In this document: positions 1 to 7,752 of the stretch, piece by piece
Layout of the letters: each line of letters starts with the position of its first letter
Position numbering within the stretch: the first letter of the stretch is position 1
NCBI RefSeq assembly: GCF_005877905.1
Contig: NZ_SWDV01000003.1
Location: forward strand, 186,001 to 250,000
DNA from: Pseudomonas nicosulfuronedens
Lineage (GTDB): Bacteria > Pseudomonadota > Gammaproteobacteria > Pseudomonadales > Pseudomonadaceae
Length of the DNA stretch: 64,000 nt
Direction of reading: 5' to 3'
Notes under the pieces: model-generated
What the model saw: the letters and a program-made list of their open reading frames with translations, nothing else
Databases searched by the model: none
What the model was told of the DNA's origin: nothing
Position numbers and translations under genes: made by a program

Positions 1-418
1 CGTGGGGGAAGCGCGGTTGGCGGCGGAGGAGTTCTGTTGCGAGGACGAACTCTTCGTTCCGGTGTGGGACGACCCCTACGTAGTGGCGTTGCCGCCCGGC
101 GAAGAGGGTGTGCAAGTTGACGCGTGGATCACCTGCCCGTCGCACCCGTCTCATCAGCGACTGATGTCAGCCTATGGCAGCGCGGCGGTGGTGGCGCAGG
201 CCAGCAGCCTGAACCTGGCACTGCGGCTGGTCAGCGCCGGTCTGGGCGCGGCGATTCTTCCCGCTTCGCTGCTGAGCGGTGCTCCGGCTGTCAGGACCGG
301 GGCCTTGCACCTGCCGTTACCGGTGCGCCGCATCGGCCTCTGCCACGCTGCCCAGGCGCTTGAGCAGCCGGCGGTACGAGCACTCTATGACTTCCTTCGA
401 GCCCGCGAGGCGGCCTGA
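1..418 (+). CDS. LysR-family transcriptional regulator, C-terminal part (5' end outside window)
   Basis: The reading frame is open from the window edge to a TGA at 416-418. About 138 residues are visible and they match the effector-binding half of LysR-type regulators: the stretch LALRLVSAGLGAAILPASLL is the usual end-of-domain pattern (a 'G.G...LP' loop after an amphipathic helix), followed by a final helix ending RALYDFLRAREAA. The N-terminal helix-turn-helix must lie upstream of position 1. The gene ends 1 base before the stop of the convergent MFS gene, so its regulatory target cannot be deduced from this side. The family call is firm; the ligand is unknown. Confidence 0.8.
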   Translation, partial: VGEARLAAEEFCCEDELFVPVWDDPYVVALPPGEEGVQVDAWITCPSHPSHQRLMSAYGSAAVVAQASSLNLALRLVSAGLGAAILPASLLSGAPAVRTGALHLPLPVRRIGLCHAAQALEQPAVRALYDFLRAREAA

Positions 419-419
419 C

Positions 420-1616
420 TCAGGCTTGGGTCTTTTGCGCGGCGGGCGAGCTCAGGCTCAGCAGCAGGACCAGCGACGCCGCAAGAATCTGCAGGCTCGC
501 ATAGCCGTTGGTGGTGGCGATCAGGCCGTAGCGCTGGATCGCCAGCCCGGCAAGAATCGCCGGCACGCTGAAGGCCAGGTAGCTCAGCACGTAGAAGCTT
601 GCCATCAGCGCGCCACGCTCGTGGGCATGGGCCAGTGGCACCACCGAGCGCAACGCGCCGAGGAAGGCGCCGCCGAAACCCAGGCCAGCGACGGCGGTGC
701 CGAGGAAGAACAGCCAGAGGTTGGCGCTGTCCACGCCGAGCAGGGTGACCAGCAGGCCGAAGATCAGCGCCAGGCCGCCACGACGCAGGATCGCCGGCGC
801 CGGTTGGTTGCGCAGGGCGAAGATCGCCACGGCGCCGCAGAAGCACAGCAGCGACACCAGCCCGCCGCCGATCATCGGGACCTGAAGGCCCGTCACCTGC
901 CGCGCCAGGGTCGGCCCCAGCGACAGGTAGAAACCGCCCAGCGCCCAGAGGCTGGCGTTGAGTGGCGCGACGCTCCAGAACGCCCGGCGCGCTTGCGGGG
1001 GAATGCGGATGCGCGGCTTCAGCGAGGCCCAGGCGCCGGGCTGCGGGCTGACACTCTCCGGCAACCAGCGCAGCAGCATCAGTGCCAGCGCGAATACCAC
1101 CAGCAACCAGACGTAGACGCGGTGCAGCGGGTCGCCGCCGAACTGCACCAGGGCGCTGCTGCCCAGGGCGCCCAGCGCCATGCCGAGCATGGGCGCCACG
1201 CTGTTGATCAGCGGGCCGCGCTCGCGGTCGATATCCAGCATGGCGGCGCCCAGCACGGCGGTGGCGATGCCGGTGGCGAAGCCTTGCAGCAGGCGCGCGG
1301 CAATCAGCAGTTCCACCGAGTTGGCGTAAAGGAAAACGCTCATCGCCAGCAACTCGATGATCAGCGCCGCACGGATCAGCGGGCGACGGCCGAGGTAGTC
1401 CGACAGCGAGCCGAACACCAGCAGTGCCAGCATCAGCCCGCCGGCGTAGATGCTGAACGCCAGCGTCAGCAGGGCGGGGGAAAACTGCCAGGACTCGCGG
1501 TACAGCGCATAGAGCGGCGTGGGCGCCGCGGCGGCGGCGAGGAAGGCCATGAGGATGGCCGTCAGCAGCAGCGCCGGGAAAACGCCGAACGCGCTTTTGG
1601 GTGTGGTCTGTGCCAT
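420..1616 (-). CDS. MFS transporter, likely drug/metabolite efflux
   Basis: A 398-residue polytopic membrane protein of the major facilitator superfamily. The family's motif A is visible at residues 69-79 (GSLSDYLGRRP) in the loop after the second helix, and hydrophobic segments run through the whole length as expected for 12 helices. The frame could be extended upstream to 1715, but that would run through the promoter/operator region and overlap the divergent TetR gene; the ATG at 1616-1614 (MAQTTPKSAF) gives a normal MFS N-terminus. It is transcribed divergently from the TetR regulator at 1705, and a palindrome lies between them, so repression by that regulator with induction by a substrate of the pump is likely. 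Substrate not predictable. Confidence 0.85.
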   Translation of the reverse strand: MAQTTPKSAFGVFPALLLTAILMAFLAAAAAPTPLYALYRESWQFSPALLTLAFSIYAGGLMLALLVFGSLSDYLGRRPLIRAALIIELLAMSVFLYANSVELLIAARLLQGFATGIATAVLGAAMLDIDRERGPLINSVAPMLGMALGALGSSALVQFGGDPLHRVYVWLLVVFALALMLLRWLPESVSPQPGAWASLKPRIRIPPQARRAFWSVAPLNASLWALGGFYLSLGPTLARQVTGLQVPMIGGGLVSLLCFCGAVAIFALRNQPAPAILRRGGLALIFGLLVTLLGVDSANLWLFFLGTAVAGLGFGGAFLGALRSVVPLAHAHERGALMASFYVLSYLAFSVPAILAGLAIQRYGLIATTNGYASLQILAASLVLLLSLSSPAAQKTQA

Positions 1617-1676
1617 GATTCTGCTCGCAAAGGCTAAGATTTTGCTTTTGCGAGATGCTGGACCCGTTTCGGGATA

Positions 1677-1695
1677 AAAGCAAATTCTTTGCTTT
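1677..1695. promoter_or_regulatory. Candidate TetR operator (perfect inverted repeat)
   Basis: An 8-bp perfect inverted repeat, AAAGCAAA - TTC - TTTGCTTT, lies 9 bp before the TetR start codon in the MFS/TetR divergent intergenic region. A further half-site-like TTTGCTTTT lies near 1641-1649. TetR-family proteins bind such palindromes as dimers; assigning this one to the neighbouring regulator is inference from position and symmetry. Confidence 0.55.
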
Positions 1696-1704
1696 AAGGT
1701 GCTT

Positions 1705-2259
1705 ATGGCAATCAATCAGGGTGTTCGACCGGGCGGCCGCAGCGCACGGGTACAGGCGTCTGTGCACAAGGCTGTGCAGGAGTTGCTTGAGGAGCGCGAC
1801 CGCGCCGAACTGACGGTGCCGCTGATCGCCACACGCGCTGGCGTCACGCCCTCGACGATCTACCGGCGCTGGGGCGATCTCAGCGAACTGCTGGGCGACG
1901 TCGCCCTGGAGCGCATCCGTCCGGATGCCGAACCCGCCGACACCGGTAGCCTGCGCGGCGACCTGCTGGCCTGGGGCGAGCAGTACATGGAAGAGACGGC
2001 CTCGGTGCCCGGCCGTGCGGTGGTGCTCGACCTGCTGGCGGCCGGCGGCGGCTGCTCGGGGCGCTGCATGGCCATCGCCTGCGGCCAGTTCGACATCATC
2101 CTGCTGCGCGCCAGGGAGCGCGGCGAAAAGCTGCCGGAGTTGGACCGCATCGTCGATCGGCTGATGGCGCCGCTGGTCTATCGCATCCTGTTTTCCGGCG
2201 AGGAACTGGAAGTGGCCTATGTCGAGCGATTGGTCGATTTGACGCTGGAAGGGTTGTAA
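1705..2259 (+). CDS. TetR/AcrR-family transcriptional repressor
   Basis: A 184-residue protein. Residues about 37-58 (LTVPLIATRAGVTPSTIYRRWG) form the classical TetR helix-turn-helix with the signature 'AGVTPSTIYRRW', and the remainder is an all-helical ligand/dimerisation domain. A GTG two codons upstream (1699) is possible, but the ATG at 1705 follows the AAGGTG ribosome-binding site at 1696-1701. Divergent from the MFS gene and adjacent to a palindromic operator candidate, it most likely represses both itself and the pump. Ligand unknown. Confidence 0.85.
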   Translation: MAINQGVRPGGRSARVQASVHKAVQELLEERDRAELTVPLIATRAGVTPSTIYRRWGDLSELLGDVALERIRPDAEPADTGSLRGDLLAWGEQYMEETASVPGRAVVLDLLAAGGGCSGRCMAIACGQFDIILLRARERGEKLPELDRIVDRLMAPLVYRILFSGEELEVAYVERLVDLTLEGL

Positions 2260-2300
2260 CGGATTCGTGGGCAAGCTCCGCGCCTGCCATTGACGTATTC

Positions 2301-2382
2301 GTAGGATGGCGTGGAGCGCAGCGATACCCATCGATCCCGGCACCGGCAGCATGGGTATCGCCTAGGCTCCACCCATCCTGCG
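2301..2382. repeat. Paired REP (REPIN), family B copy 1
   Basis: Two inverted copies of a GTAGGATGG...GGAGCGCAGCGATACCCAT unit face each other around a short spacer. The same unit occurs at 14433-14513 and 56775-56861. It lies between the ends of the convergent TetR and amine oxidase genes. REP pairs of this kind are mobilised by RAYT proteins in Pseudomonas; no RAYT gene is present in the window. Confidence 0.8.
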
Positions 2383-2398
2383 TTTCAGTTCGGCGCTC

Positions 2399-3643
2399 CT
2401 ACAGGTCAGCGCCGTTGTTTCGAATGGCATCTGCCCACGCTTGCAGAGCTTTGCAAGCCGCATGCGCAATTTCCTCATCGCTACGCCCGGCAAACACCCG
2501 CTCCAGCGCATCCGCCGCGATCAGCCCGGCAACGGTCGGCGTGCCTACGGCGTCGGTGAGGTCCAGCCACTCGCCGAAGCTGGCCGGCGTGTCGTACCAG
2601 CGCAGGTAACCTGACGGCGACACCGGCCACCAGCGCTCGTCGAATTGCAGCACGACTTTCTCCAGTTGCCCCATGCCCAGGTGGTCGAGCGCAGTCTGCT
2701 GCGCGGGTGGCAAAGGCGGATTGAAGTGAATATCGCGCAGCACGCCGACAGGTACGGTGCAGATGCAGAAGTCGGCGACCTCGTCGTCTACGCGAACCGG
2801 CGAGTCGGACCAGTCGATGGCGCTCACCGGCCGGTTGAGGCGGATATCCAGCCCGGCGGCGAGCTGCTCGACCAGCTGTGAATACCCCTGCGGCAGGAAA
2901 CGGTCGCCGGCACCGACGCCTTCTTCGTCCAGCGCAGCGACCGACAGCGATTCCAGCGGCAGGCAGGCTTCCAGGATCAGGTTGGCGTCCAGGGCGAAAC
3001 GGGTGGCGCGGCGAGTTGGCTCATCGCAATTTTCGAGATAGCGCGTGACACCGTCCGCCAGCGGCAGGCGGCGGTCGATTCCGGCGCGCAAGGCTTCCCA
3101 GGCTGCGTCGATGTCCGGCACCGGACCATCCGCCGCCGCGGCCAGGGGCTGGCCGAAATCGGTTTCCCGCAACGGCAGACCGAGGTGCTGGGCGTGGGCG
3201 GCCAGCGGGTTGTCGTCGAACTGCTGCAGCCAGGCGGCGCCTTCGTCGACCCGTACCGGCCCCAGGGTGATGCTGTGGACGCGACCACCGACGCGGTCGC
3301 GGGCTTCCAGCACCACGCAGTCGATTCCAGCCTCCCGCAGGCGCCGTGCGGCGGCCAGCCCGGCGAAGCCCGCGCCGATCACTACCACTCGGCGGGCGCC
3401 GCTTTCAATGGCGACTTCGGCGGCACGCAGGCCATCGTTCCAGGCGCCGTGGGTCATGGCCGGGGCGACGGGATTGCAGGCTTCGCCGGCGAGCATCAGC
3501 TTGCCGCCGATGACCTCGCCCAACCGGCGCCGATGCTCCGGCGTGCCGCCGGGCAGCAGGGTGCTGTAGGCGCCACGGCTGAACGGGTCGTCACCCCAGT
3601 GGGTGACGTGGAAGACGGTGGGGTGGTGGCGAAGGCTATCCAT
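2399..3643 (-). CDS. Flavin amine oxidase-family protein with circularly permuted domain order
   Basis: A 414-residue protein carrying all the sequence blocks of the flavin amine oxidase (MAO/polyamine oxidase) family, but in permuted order. Residues about 14-78 contain what is normally the C-terminal block: 'THWGDDPFSRGAYS' followed by 'LMLAGEACNP' and 'THGAWNDGLRAA'. The Rossmann FAD-binding motif (GAGFAG, residues 90-95) and 'VLEARDRVGGR' (110-120) come next, though they normally start the protein. The chain ends with 'LERVFAGRSDEEIAHAACKA', which in canonical members precedes the DPFSRGAYS block. All blocks are in one intact frame, so a functional FAD enzyme oxidising an amine is plausible; substrate unknown. 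The family call is strong; the permutation is read directly from the sequence. Confidence 0.85.
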   Translation of the reverse strand: MDSLRHHPTVFHVTHWGDDPFSRGAYSTLLPGGTPEHRRRLGEVIGGKLMLAGEACNPVAPAMTHGAWNDGLRAAEVAIESGARRVVVIGAGFAGLAAARRLREAGIDCVVLEARDRVGGRVHSITLGPVRVDEGAAWLQQFDDNPLAAHAQHLGLPLRETDFGQPLAAAADGPVPDIDAAWEALRAGIDRRLPLADGVTRYLENCDEPTRRATRFALDANLILEACLPLESLSVAALDEEGVGAGDRFLPQGYSQLVEQLAAGLDIRLNRPVSAIDWSDSPVRVDDEVADFCICTVPVGVLRDIHFNPPLPPAQQTALDHLGMGQLEKVVLQFDERWWPVSPSGYLRWYDTPASFGEWLDLTDAVGTPTVAGLIAADALERVFAGRSDEEIAHAACKALQAWADAIRNNGADL

Positions 3644-3721
3644 GGCGGTCTCGCTCGATAAAGAGCGACGACCTTAGCGGGGGTGGGTTCGCCGGCACAA
3701 GGTCAGGGGTGGACGCATTTT

Positions 3722-3799
3722 GTAGGAGCGAGCTTGCTCGCGAATGGAGTCAGCCGGCAGCGACAAGGCCGGGCGATTCGCGAGCAAGCTCGCTCCTAC
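3722..3799. repeat. REPIN, family A copy 1
   Basis: Inverted pair of the unit GTAGGAGCGAGCTTGCTCGC with facing GCGAGCAAGCTCGCTCCTAC. Identical or near-identical units are found at 11439, 12566, 32792 and 51212. Located between the amine oxidase start and the AbrB-family gene stop. Confidence 0.85.
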
Positions 3800-3821
3800 G
3801 GGGCCATACCCAGACCCAGAC

Positions 3822-4892
3822 TCAGGCGTGGCTCAGGCGAATGACCTGGCGAGCCACCCAGACGCCGGTGAACAGCACCACGAACAGCCGCAGCGTCTGC
3901 ATTGCCAGCACCAGGCCGACGTCGGAGTGGGTGTCCACCGCGATGATCGCCATGGCGTCCAGGCCGCCGGGGCTGGTGGCGAGGTAGAGGGAGAGGAAGT
4001 CCATCCCGGTGATGGCCGCCAGCGCCCAGGCGAATAGCGCGCAGCTGGCGATCAGCCCGAGTGCGCTGACGATCATGGCCGGCAGGTGGCGGCCAACGTA
4101 GGCCAGGCTTTCGCGGTCGAAGCGCAGGCCAATGTAGCAGCCGATGACGCCGTAGGCCGTGGCCAGCAGCCAGTGCGGCAAGGTGATCTGCAGTACACCG
4201 GTCAGTTGCAGCACGGCGCCGGCCACCAATGGCACCAGCAGGGGGCCAGCCGGCAACTTCGCGCCGGCGGTGGTGCAGACGAAGATCAGCAGCAGGCAGT
4301 TGATCAGGTCGGGGAGGGTGGCGGTGTCGAGGATTGGTGTGCTGTGCACCACCGAGCCGCCGCCTTCGATGCCCAGCAGGCGGCCGACCAGGGCGCCGGC
4401 CATGACTACGCAGACCACTCGCACGTACTGCATGGTGGCGACCACGCGCGGGTCGGCGCCGTTGGCTTCGGCCATCGACACCATGGCCGCCGCACCGCCC
4501 GGAGCGGTGCCCCAGGCGGCGGTGCTGCCGGGAATGCCGCCGAAGCGCACCATGGCGTAGCTGACGGCGCCGGAGAGCAGCACGGTGAGCACGGTAGCGC
4601 TGAGCATCAGCGGCCAGGATGCGACCATTGCCTGCAGCACCGACCAGCTCATGGCGTGGGCGACCAGCAGGCCGATGCAGCCTTGGCTCAAGCGGAAGGC
4701 GCTGCGCGGCAGACGGATTTCAGCGCCGCTGACCCCAAAGGCGATACCCACCAGCATGGGCCCGAGGAACAGCGCGGCAGGGATGCCGAGCCAGGTCAGC
4801 AGTTGCCCGGCGCCTGCGGCTCCGAGCGCCAGGGCCAACCATTGCAGGCTGACGGGAATGCGGGCGACGGACAGGGCAGGGCGACTGGACAC
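3822..4892 (-). CDS. AbrB-family putative membrane transport/regulatory protein
   Basis: A 356-residue integral membrane protein, almost entirely hydrophobic helices. It shows the internal duplication of the Gram-negative AbrB family: the pattern 'PAALFLGPMLVGIAFG' near residue 40 and the 'TSPGGLDAMAIIAVDT' segment near residue 315 parallel the first-half 'GTAPGGAAAMVSMAEANGAD'. Members are often mislabelled ammonia monooxygenase; there is no evidence of enzyme activity here. It is divergent from a LysR regulator starting at 4999, which may control it. The transported substrate is unknown. Confidence 0.8.
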   Translation of the reverse strand: MSSRPALSVARIPVSLQWLALALGAAGAGQLLTWLGIPAALFLGPMLVGIAFGVSGAEIRLPRSAFRLSQGCIGLLVAHAMSWSVLQAMVASWPLMLSATVLTVLLSGAVSYAMVRFGGIPGSTAAWGTAPGGAAAMVSMAEANGADPRVVATMQYVRVVCVVMAGALVGRLLGIEGGGSVVHSTPILDTATLPDLINCLLLIFVCTTAGAKLPAGPLLVPLVAGAVLQLTGVLQITLPHWLLATAYGVIGCYIGLRFDRESLAYVGRHLPAMIVSALGLIASCALFAWALAAITGMDFLSLYLATSPGGLDAMAIIAVDTHSDVGLVLAMQTLRLFVVLFTGVWVARQVIRLSHA

Positions 4893-4998
4893 GGACGGCT
4901 CCGGGCGGGGAAGACGGGCAAATTATCGGTAGCCGGATCGATCAAGTCTATTTTCTAATAGTCATGAATCCATTCCTGAAATTTATCAGTTGGCTACC

Positions 4999-5901
4999 AT
5001 GGACCTGCGCGATCTCGCCTACTTCGAAACCATTGCCGAACTCGGCCACCTGGGCCGCGCCGCCGAGCGCCTGGGGCGTAGCCAACCGGCACTGACCAAG
5101 AGCATCCAGCGCCTGGAGGAATCTCTCGGTGCGCGGCTGTTCCAGCGCGATGGCCGACGGATTCGCCTGACACCGGCCGGCGAACTGATGCTCCAGCGTG
5201 CCCGGCAGCTACGGCAGGACATCGAGGAAACCCGCCGAGAGGTGCGCGATTTTGCCAGCGGCGTCGTAGGTAATATCCGCCTCGGCTGCGCCGCGACCAT
5301 GGCCGAGTACCTGTTGCCGCGCCTGACCGAGGACCTGCTGGCGCGGGCGCCGGACGTGACCATGAGCCTGGTGCTGGGGCAGGACGATGTGCTGCGCGAG
5401 GCACTGCGCAGCGGGCGGCTGGACATGGCGATCTGCTCGCGGATCGTCGACGATCCGCAACTGAGCAGCGAACCGCTGCTGCAGGACCAGGTGGTGGTGG
5501 TAGCCAGTCGCGACCATCCGATCTTCGACGCACCCGTCGCCATGGCCGACCTGTGCCGCTATCGCTGGGTGCTGCCGGCCACCGGGGTGTCGTCGCGGCG
5601 CTGGATGGACGCCACCTTCCAGGCTCACCAGTTGCCGATGCCGCAGGTGCAGATCGAGACCAACGCGATCCCGATGCTGCCCAACCTGATCGCCCGTACC
5701 CGCCTGCTCAGTTTCATCGCCCGCGAGGCGCTGGCCGGCGGGCACGGCATGGACCAGTTGCGCGAGGTGCAGCTGGCCGAAACGACACTGACGCGGACCA
5801 TCGGCCTGGCGGTGCGGGAGGGAGCTTATCTGTCGCCCGCTGCACAGTTGCTGCGCGGGATGTTGCGCGAGCATGCGGGGCGGTTCGGGGCGGATCTTTA
5901 G
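4999..5901 (+). CDS. LysR-family transcriptional regulator
   Basis: A 300-residue protein with the LysR N-terminal winged helix (MDLRDLAYFETIAELGHLGRAAERLGRSQPALTKSIQRLE, HTH about residues 16-37) and a full-length effector domain. The ATG at 4999 is preferred; an in-frame TTG at 4990 would add three residues. It is transcribed away from the AbrB-family gene, with a 106-bp shared promoter region, which is the standard arrangement for a LysR regulator and its target. Effector unknown. Confidence 0.88.
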   Translation: MDLRDLAYFETIAELGHLGRAAERLGRSQPALTKSIQRLEESLGARLFQRDGRRIRLTPAGELMLQRARQLRQDIEETRREVRDFASGVVGNIRLGCAATMAEYLLPRLTEDLLARAPDVTMSLVLGQDDVLREALRSGRLDMAICSRIVDDPQLSSEPLLQDQVVVVASRDHPIFDAPVAMADLCRYRWVLPATGVSSRRWMDATFQAHQLPMPQVQIETNAIPMLPNLIARTRLLSFIAREALAGGHGMDQLREVQLAETTLTRTIGLAVREGAYLSPAAQLLRGMLREHAGRFGADL

Positions 5902-5905
5902 GAAC

Positions 5906-5932
5906 CGGGCCCGCGAGTCGCGAGCGGGCCCG
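5906..5932. terminator. GC-rich hairpin between convergent genes
   Basis: CGGGCCCGC (5906-5914) pairs with GCGGGCCCG (5924-5932). It lies between the stops of the LysR gene and the convergent hydratase gene and lacks a clear T-run, so it is at best a weak bidirectional terminator. Confidence 0.45.
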
Positions 5933-5941
5933 ATCAACGGC

Positions 5942-6724
5942 TCATCGTTCGAAGCTGCAGCCGACGCGCCCCAGCCCCTCGATCTCCAGCTCGACTACAT
6001 CCCCTGGTGCAACTGGCGACATCGGCGCCAGGGCCCCGCACAGCAGGACGTCGCCGGACTTCAGCGGCACGTCCAGGCGCGCCATGCGCTGCGCCAGCCA
6101 GAGGCCGATGTCGAGCATCGCCCCGAGGCTCGTCTGGGTCGGCGGGAAGGCCGGTGCGCCATTGCGTAGCAGTTGCACAGCGAGAGCGGCATCTTCCAGT
6201 TTTTCCAGCGCCACCGGCTGATCGCCGGTCAGGTAGAGACCCGCGCAGAGGTTGTCGGCGACCGAGTCGAGCAGGCCGATCTGCCAGTTGGCCACGGCGG
6301 TGTCGTTGATCTCGATGGCCGCGACCGCTCCGGCGATACAGGCGCGGAACGTGTCCTGGTCGAGCTCTCCCGGCGGCAGGTCGCGGCCGATGAGCAGGGC
6401 CAGTTCCGCCTCTATACGCGGTTGCAGCAGGCGTTCGCGGGCGATGCGCGCGCCGGACTGGCAGCGCAGGCCGGCGAGCAACCGGCCGTAAACCGGTTCG
6501 CCGACCTTCAGTGCCACCTGCATCGCCGGTGAGATCAGTCCGGCCTTGGCGCCCGCGAGGCGTTCGCCGCCGGCCAGCGCGAGGTCGATGCCCAGCGACT
6601 GCACGCGATAGGCATCGTCCAGTCCGGTGAGGCCAAAGTGTGCCGCGGGCGCGGCGATGGGCGTTCGGCTGGCCCGCGCGTCGGTGAGGGCGCGAGCGGC
6701 GGCGTGGAGATTGTCCGTGGTCAT
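5942..6724 (-). CDS. 2-keto-4-pentenoate hydratase / fumarylacetoacetase-fold protein (MhpD-like)
   Basis: A 260-residue protein of the MhpD/FAH superfamily, whose members hydrate 2-oxopent-4-enoate or decarboxylate related keto acids in aromatic ring-cleavage pathways. The metal-binding acidic residues expected for the family are visible at E105 and E107 (in IEAELALLIGRDLP) and E138 (in AAIEINDT). It lies 11 bp downstream of the TauD-type dioxygenase gene on the same strand and is therefore probably cotranscribed with it, with the divergent AraC regulator at 7753 as the likely controller. No ring-cleavage dioxygenase is present, so the pathway is unclear. Confidence 0.8.
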   Translation of the reverse strand: MTTDNLHAAARALTDARASRTPIAAPAAHFGLTGLDDAYRVQSLGIDLALAGGERLAGAKAGLISPAMQVALKVGEPVYGRLLAGLRCQSGARIARERLLQPRIEAELALLIGRDLPPGELDQDTFRACIAGAVAAIEINDTAVANWQIGLLDSVADNLCAGLYLTGDQPVALEKLEDAALAVQLLRNGAPAFPPTQTSLGAMLDIGLWLAQRMARLDVPLKSGDVLLCGALAPMSPVAPGDVVELEIEGLGRVGCSFER

Positions 6725-6735
6725 TGTTGGGCTCC

Positions 6736-7629
6736 TCAGCGGCTCGGCACTTCGCCGACGACGGTGGTGCGGTACATCTCGCGGCGCATGCCGTGGTAGT
6801 CCGACACGGGGTAGTGCCAGGTGCTGCGGTTGTCCCAGATCGCCAGGGTGCCCGCGCTCCAGCGCATGCGGCAGGTGAAGGCCGGCTGGGTGGCGATGCT
6901 GAACAGGTAGTCGAGCAGCGGCTGCGATTCGGCCGGGCGCATGCCCTTGATGCCGCTGGTGTAGGCCGGGTTGATGTAGAGGACTTTCTTGCCGGTCTCC
7001 GGATGCTTGGTGACCAGCGGGTGCGAGCGCACTTCGCCGTCATGGCTGCCGTAGCGCACTGCCATGTTCTCCATCAGATCGTTGTGCTTGGCCTCGGCGC
7101 CGTAGGCGCGTTCGGGGCTGTGGATGGCGTCGAGGGTTTCCAGTTGCGCGCGCAGTTTCGGCGACAGCCATTCGTAGGCCAGCGCCAGGTTGGCGTACAG
7201 GGTGTCGCCGCCGAACGGCGGGATGTCCTGGCCGTAGAGCAGGGTGAAGGCGGGCGGGCGCTCCTGGAACGACCAGTCGCTGTGCCAGGCGCCGCCGAAC
7301 ACCACCGGGGTCTTTTCGTTGGCTTCCTTCACCACCCGCACCACGTGCGGATGATCGTCCATGCCGACCACGTAAGGCTCGCGGCCGAATTCGCCGAAGC
7401 GCAGGGTCACGGCTTCGAGGGCTTCCACGCTGAGCGACTGGTCGCGAATGAACAGCACCTTGTGCGCCAGCAGCGCCTGGCGCAGCTCGGCGTAGCCGGC
7501 TTGGTCCAGCGTGGTCAGGTCGACGTCGCTGACGTCCGCGCCGATGGCGCCGGTGGCCGGGACGATGCGGAAGTGCTTGTACTCGGCGGCGCGGTTCTGG
7601 CTCGGCAGCGCGTAGAAGAACTCGAACAT
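6736..7629 (-). CDS. TauD/TfdA-family 2-oxoglutarate-dependent dioxygenase
   Basis: A 297-residue Fe(II)/2-oxoglutarate dioxygenase. The iron ligands fit the family: H116 and D118 in 'WHSDWSF' and the distal H272 in 'STWHYP', with R287 fifteen residues later as the 2-oxoglutarate-binding arginine, the same spacing as in TauD. The frame is open to 7683, but the ATG at 7629-7627 (MFEFFYALPS), preceded by an AGAGG element, is the likely start. TauD-type enzymes hydroxylate small sulfonates, phenoxyacetates or related acids next to a leaving group; the exact substrate is unknown. First gene of a probable two-gene operon with the hydratase. Confidence 0.88.
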   Translation of the reverse strand: MFEFFYALPSQNRAAEYKHFRIVPATGAIGADVSDVDLTTLDQAGYAELRQALLAHKVLFIRDQSLSVEALEAVTLRFGEFGREPYVVGMDDHPHVVRVVKEANEKTPVVFGGAWHSDWSFQERPPAFTLLYGQDIPPFGGDTLYANLALAYEWLSPKLRAQLETLDAIHSPERAYGAEAKHNDLMENMAVRYGSHDGEVRSHPLVTKHPETGKKVLYINPAYTSGIKGMRPAESQPLLDYLFSIATQPAFTCRMRWSAGTLAIWDNRSTWHYPVSDYHGMRREMYRTTVVGEVPSR

Positions 7630-7752
7630 GGGGAAGCCTCTTGTGAGTGTTATTGGCACCTGAAGCATGGTCAGCGCCGCCACTTTCTTCCATGATCAAG
7701 TCCGCCAAAAATTGACTATCTCCGCCAAGTAGCCGCCCGCGAGGAATCACCG

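Noticed and set aside
385-2352. Long minus-strand frame of 655 codons over the MFS/TetR genes.
   Set aside because: Arg/Ala/Pro/Gly-rich translation with no domain; it is the shadow of high-GC coding regions in other frames. Similar long antisense frames over flgK, fliD, fleQ, fliI and others were dropped for the same reason.
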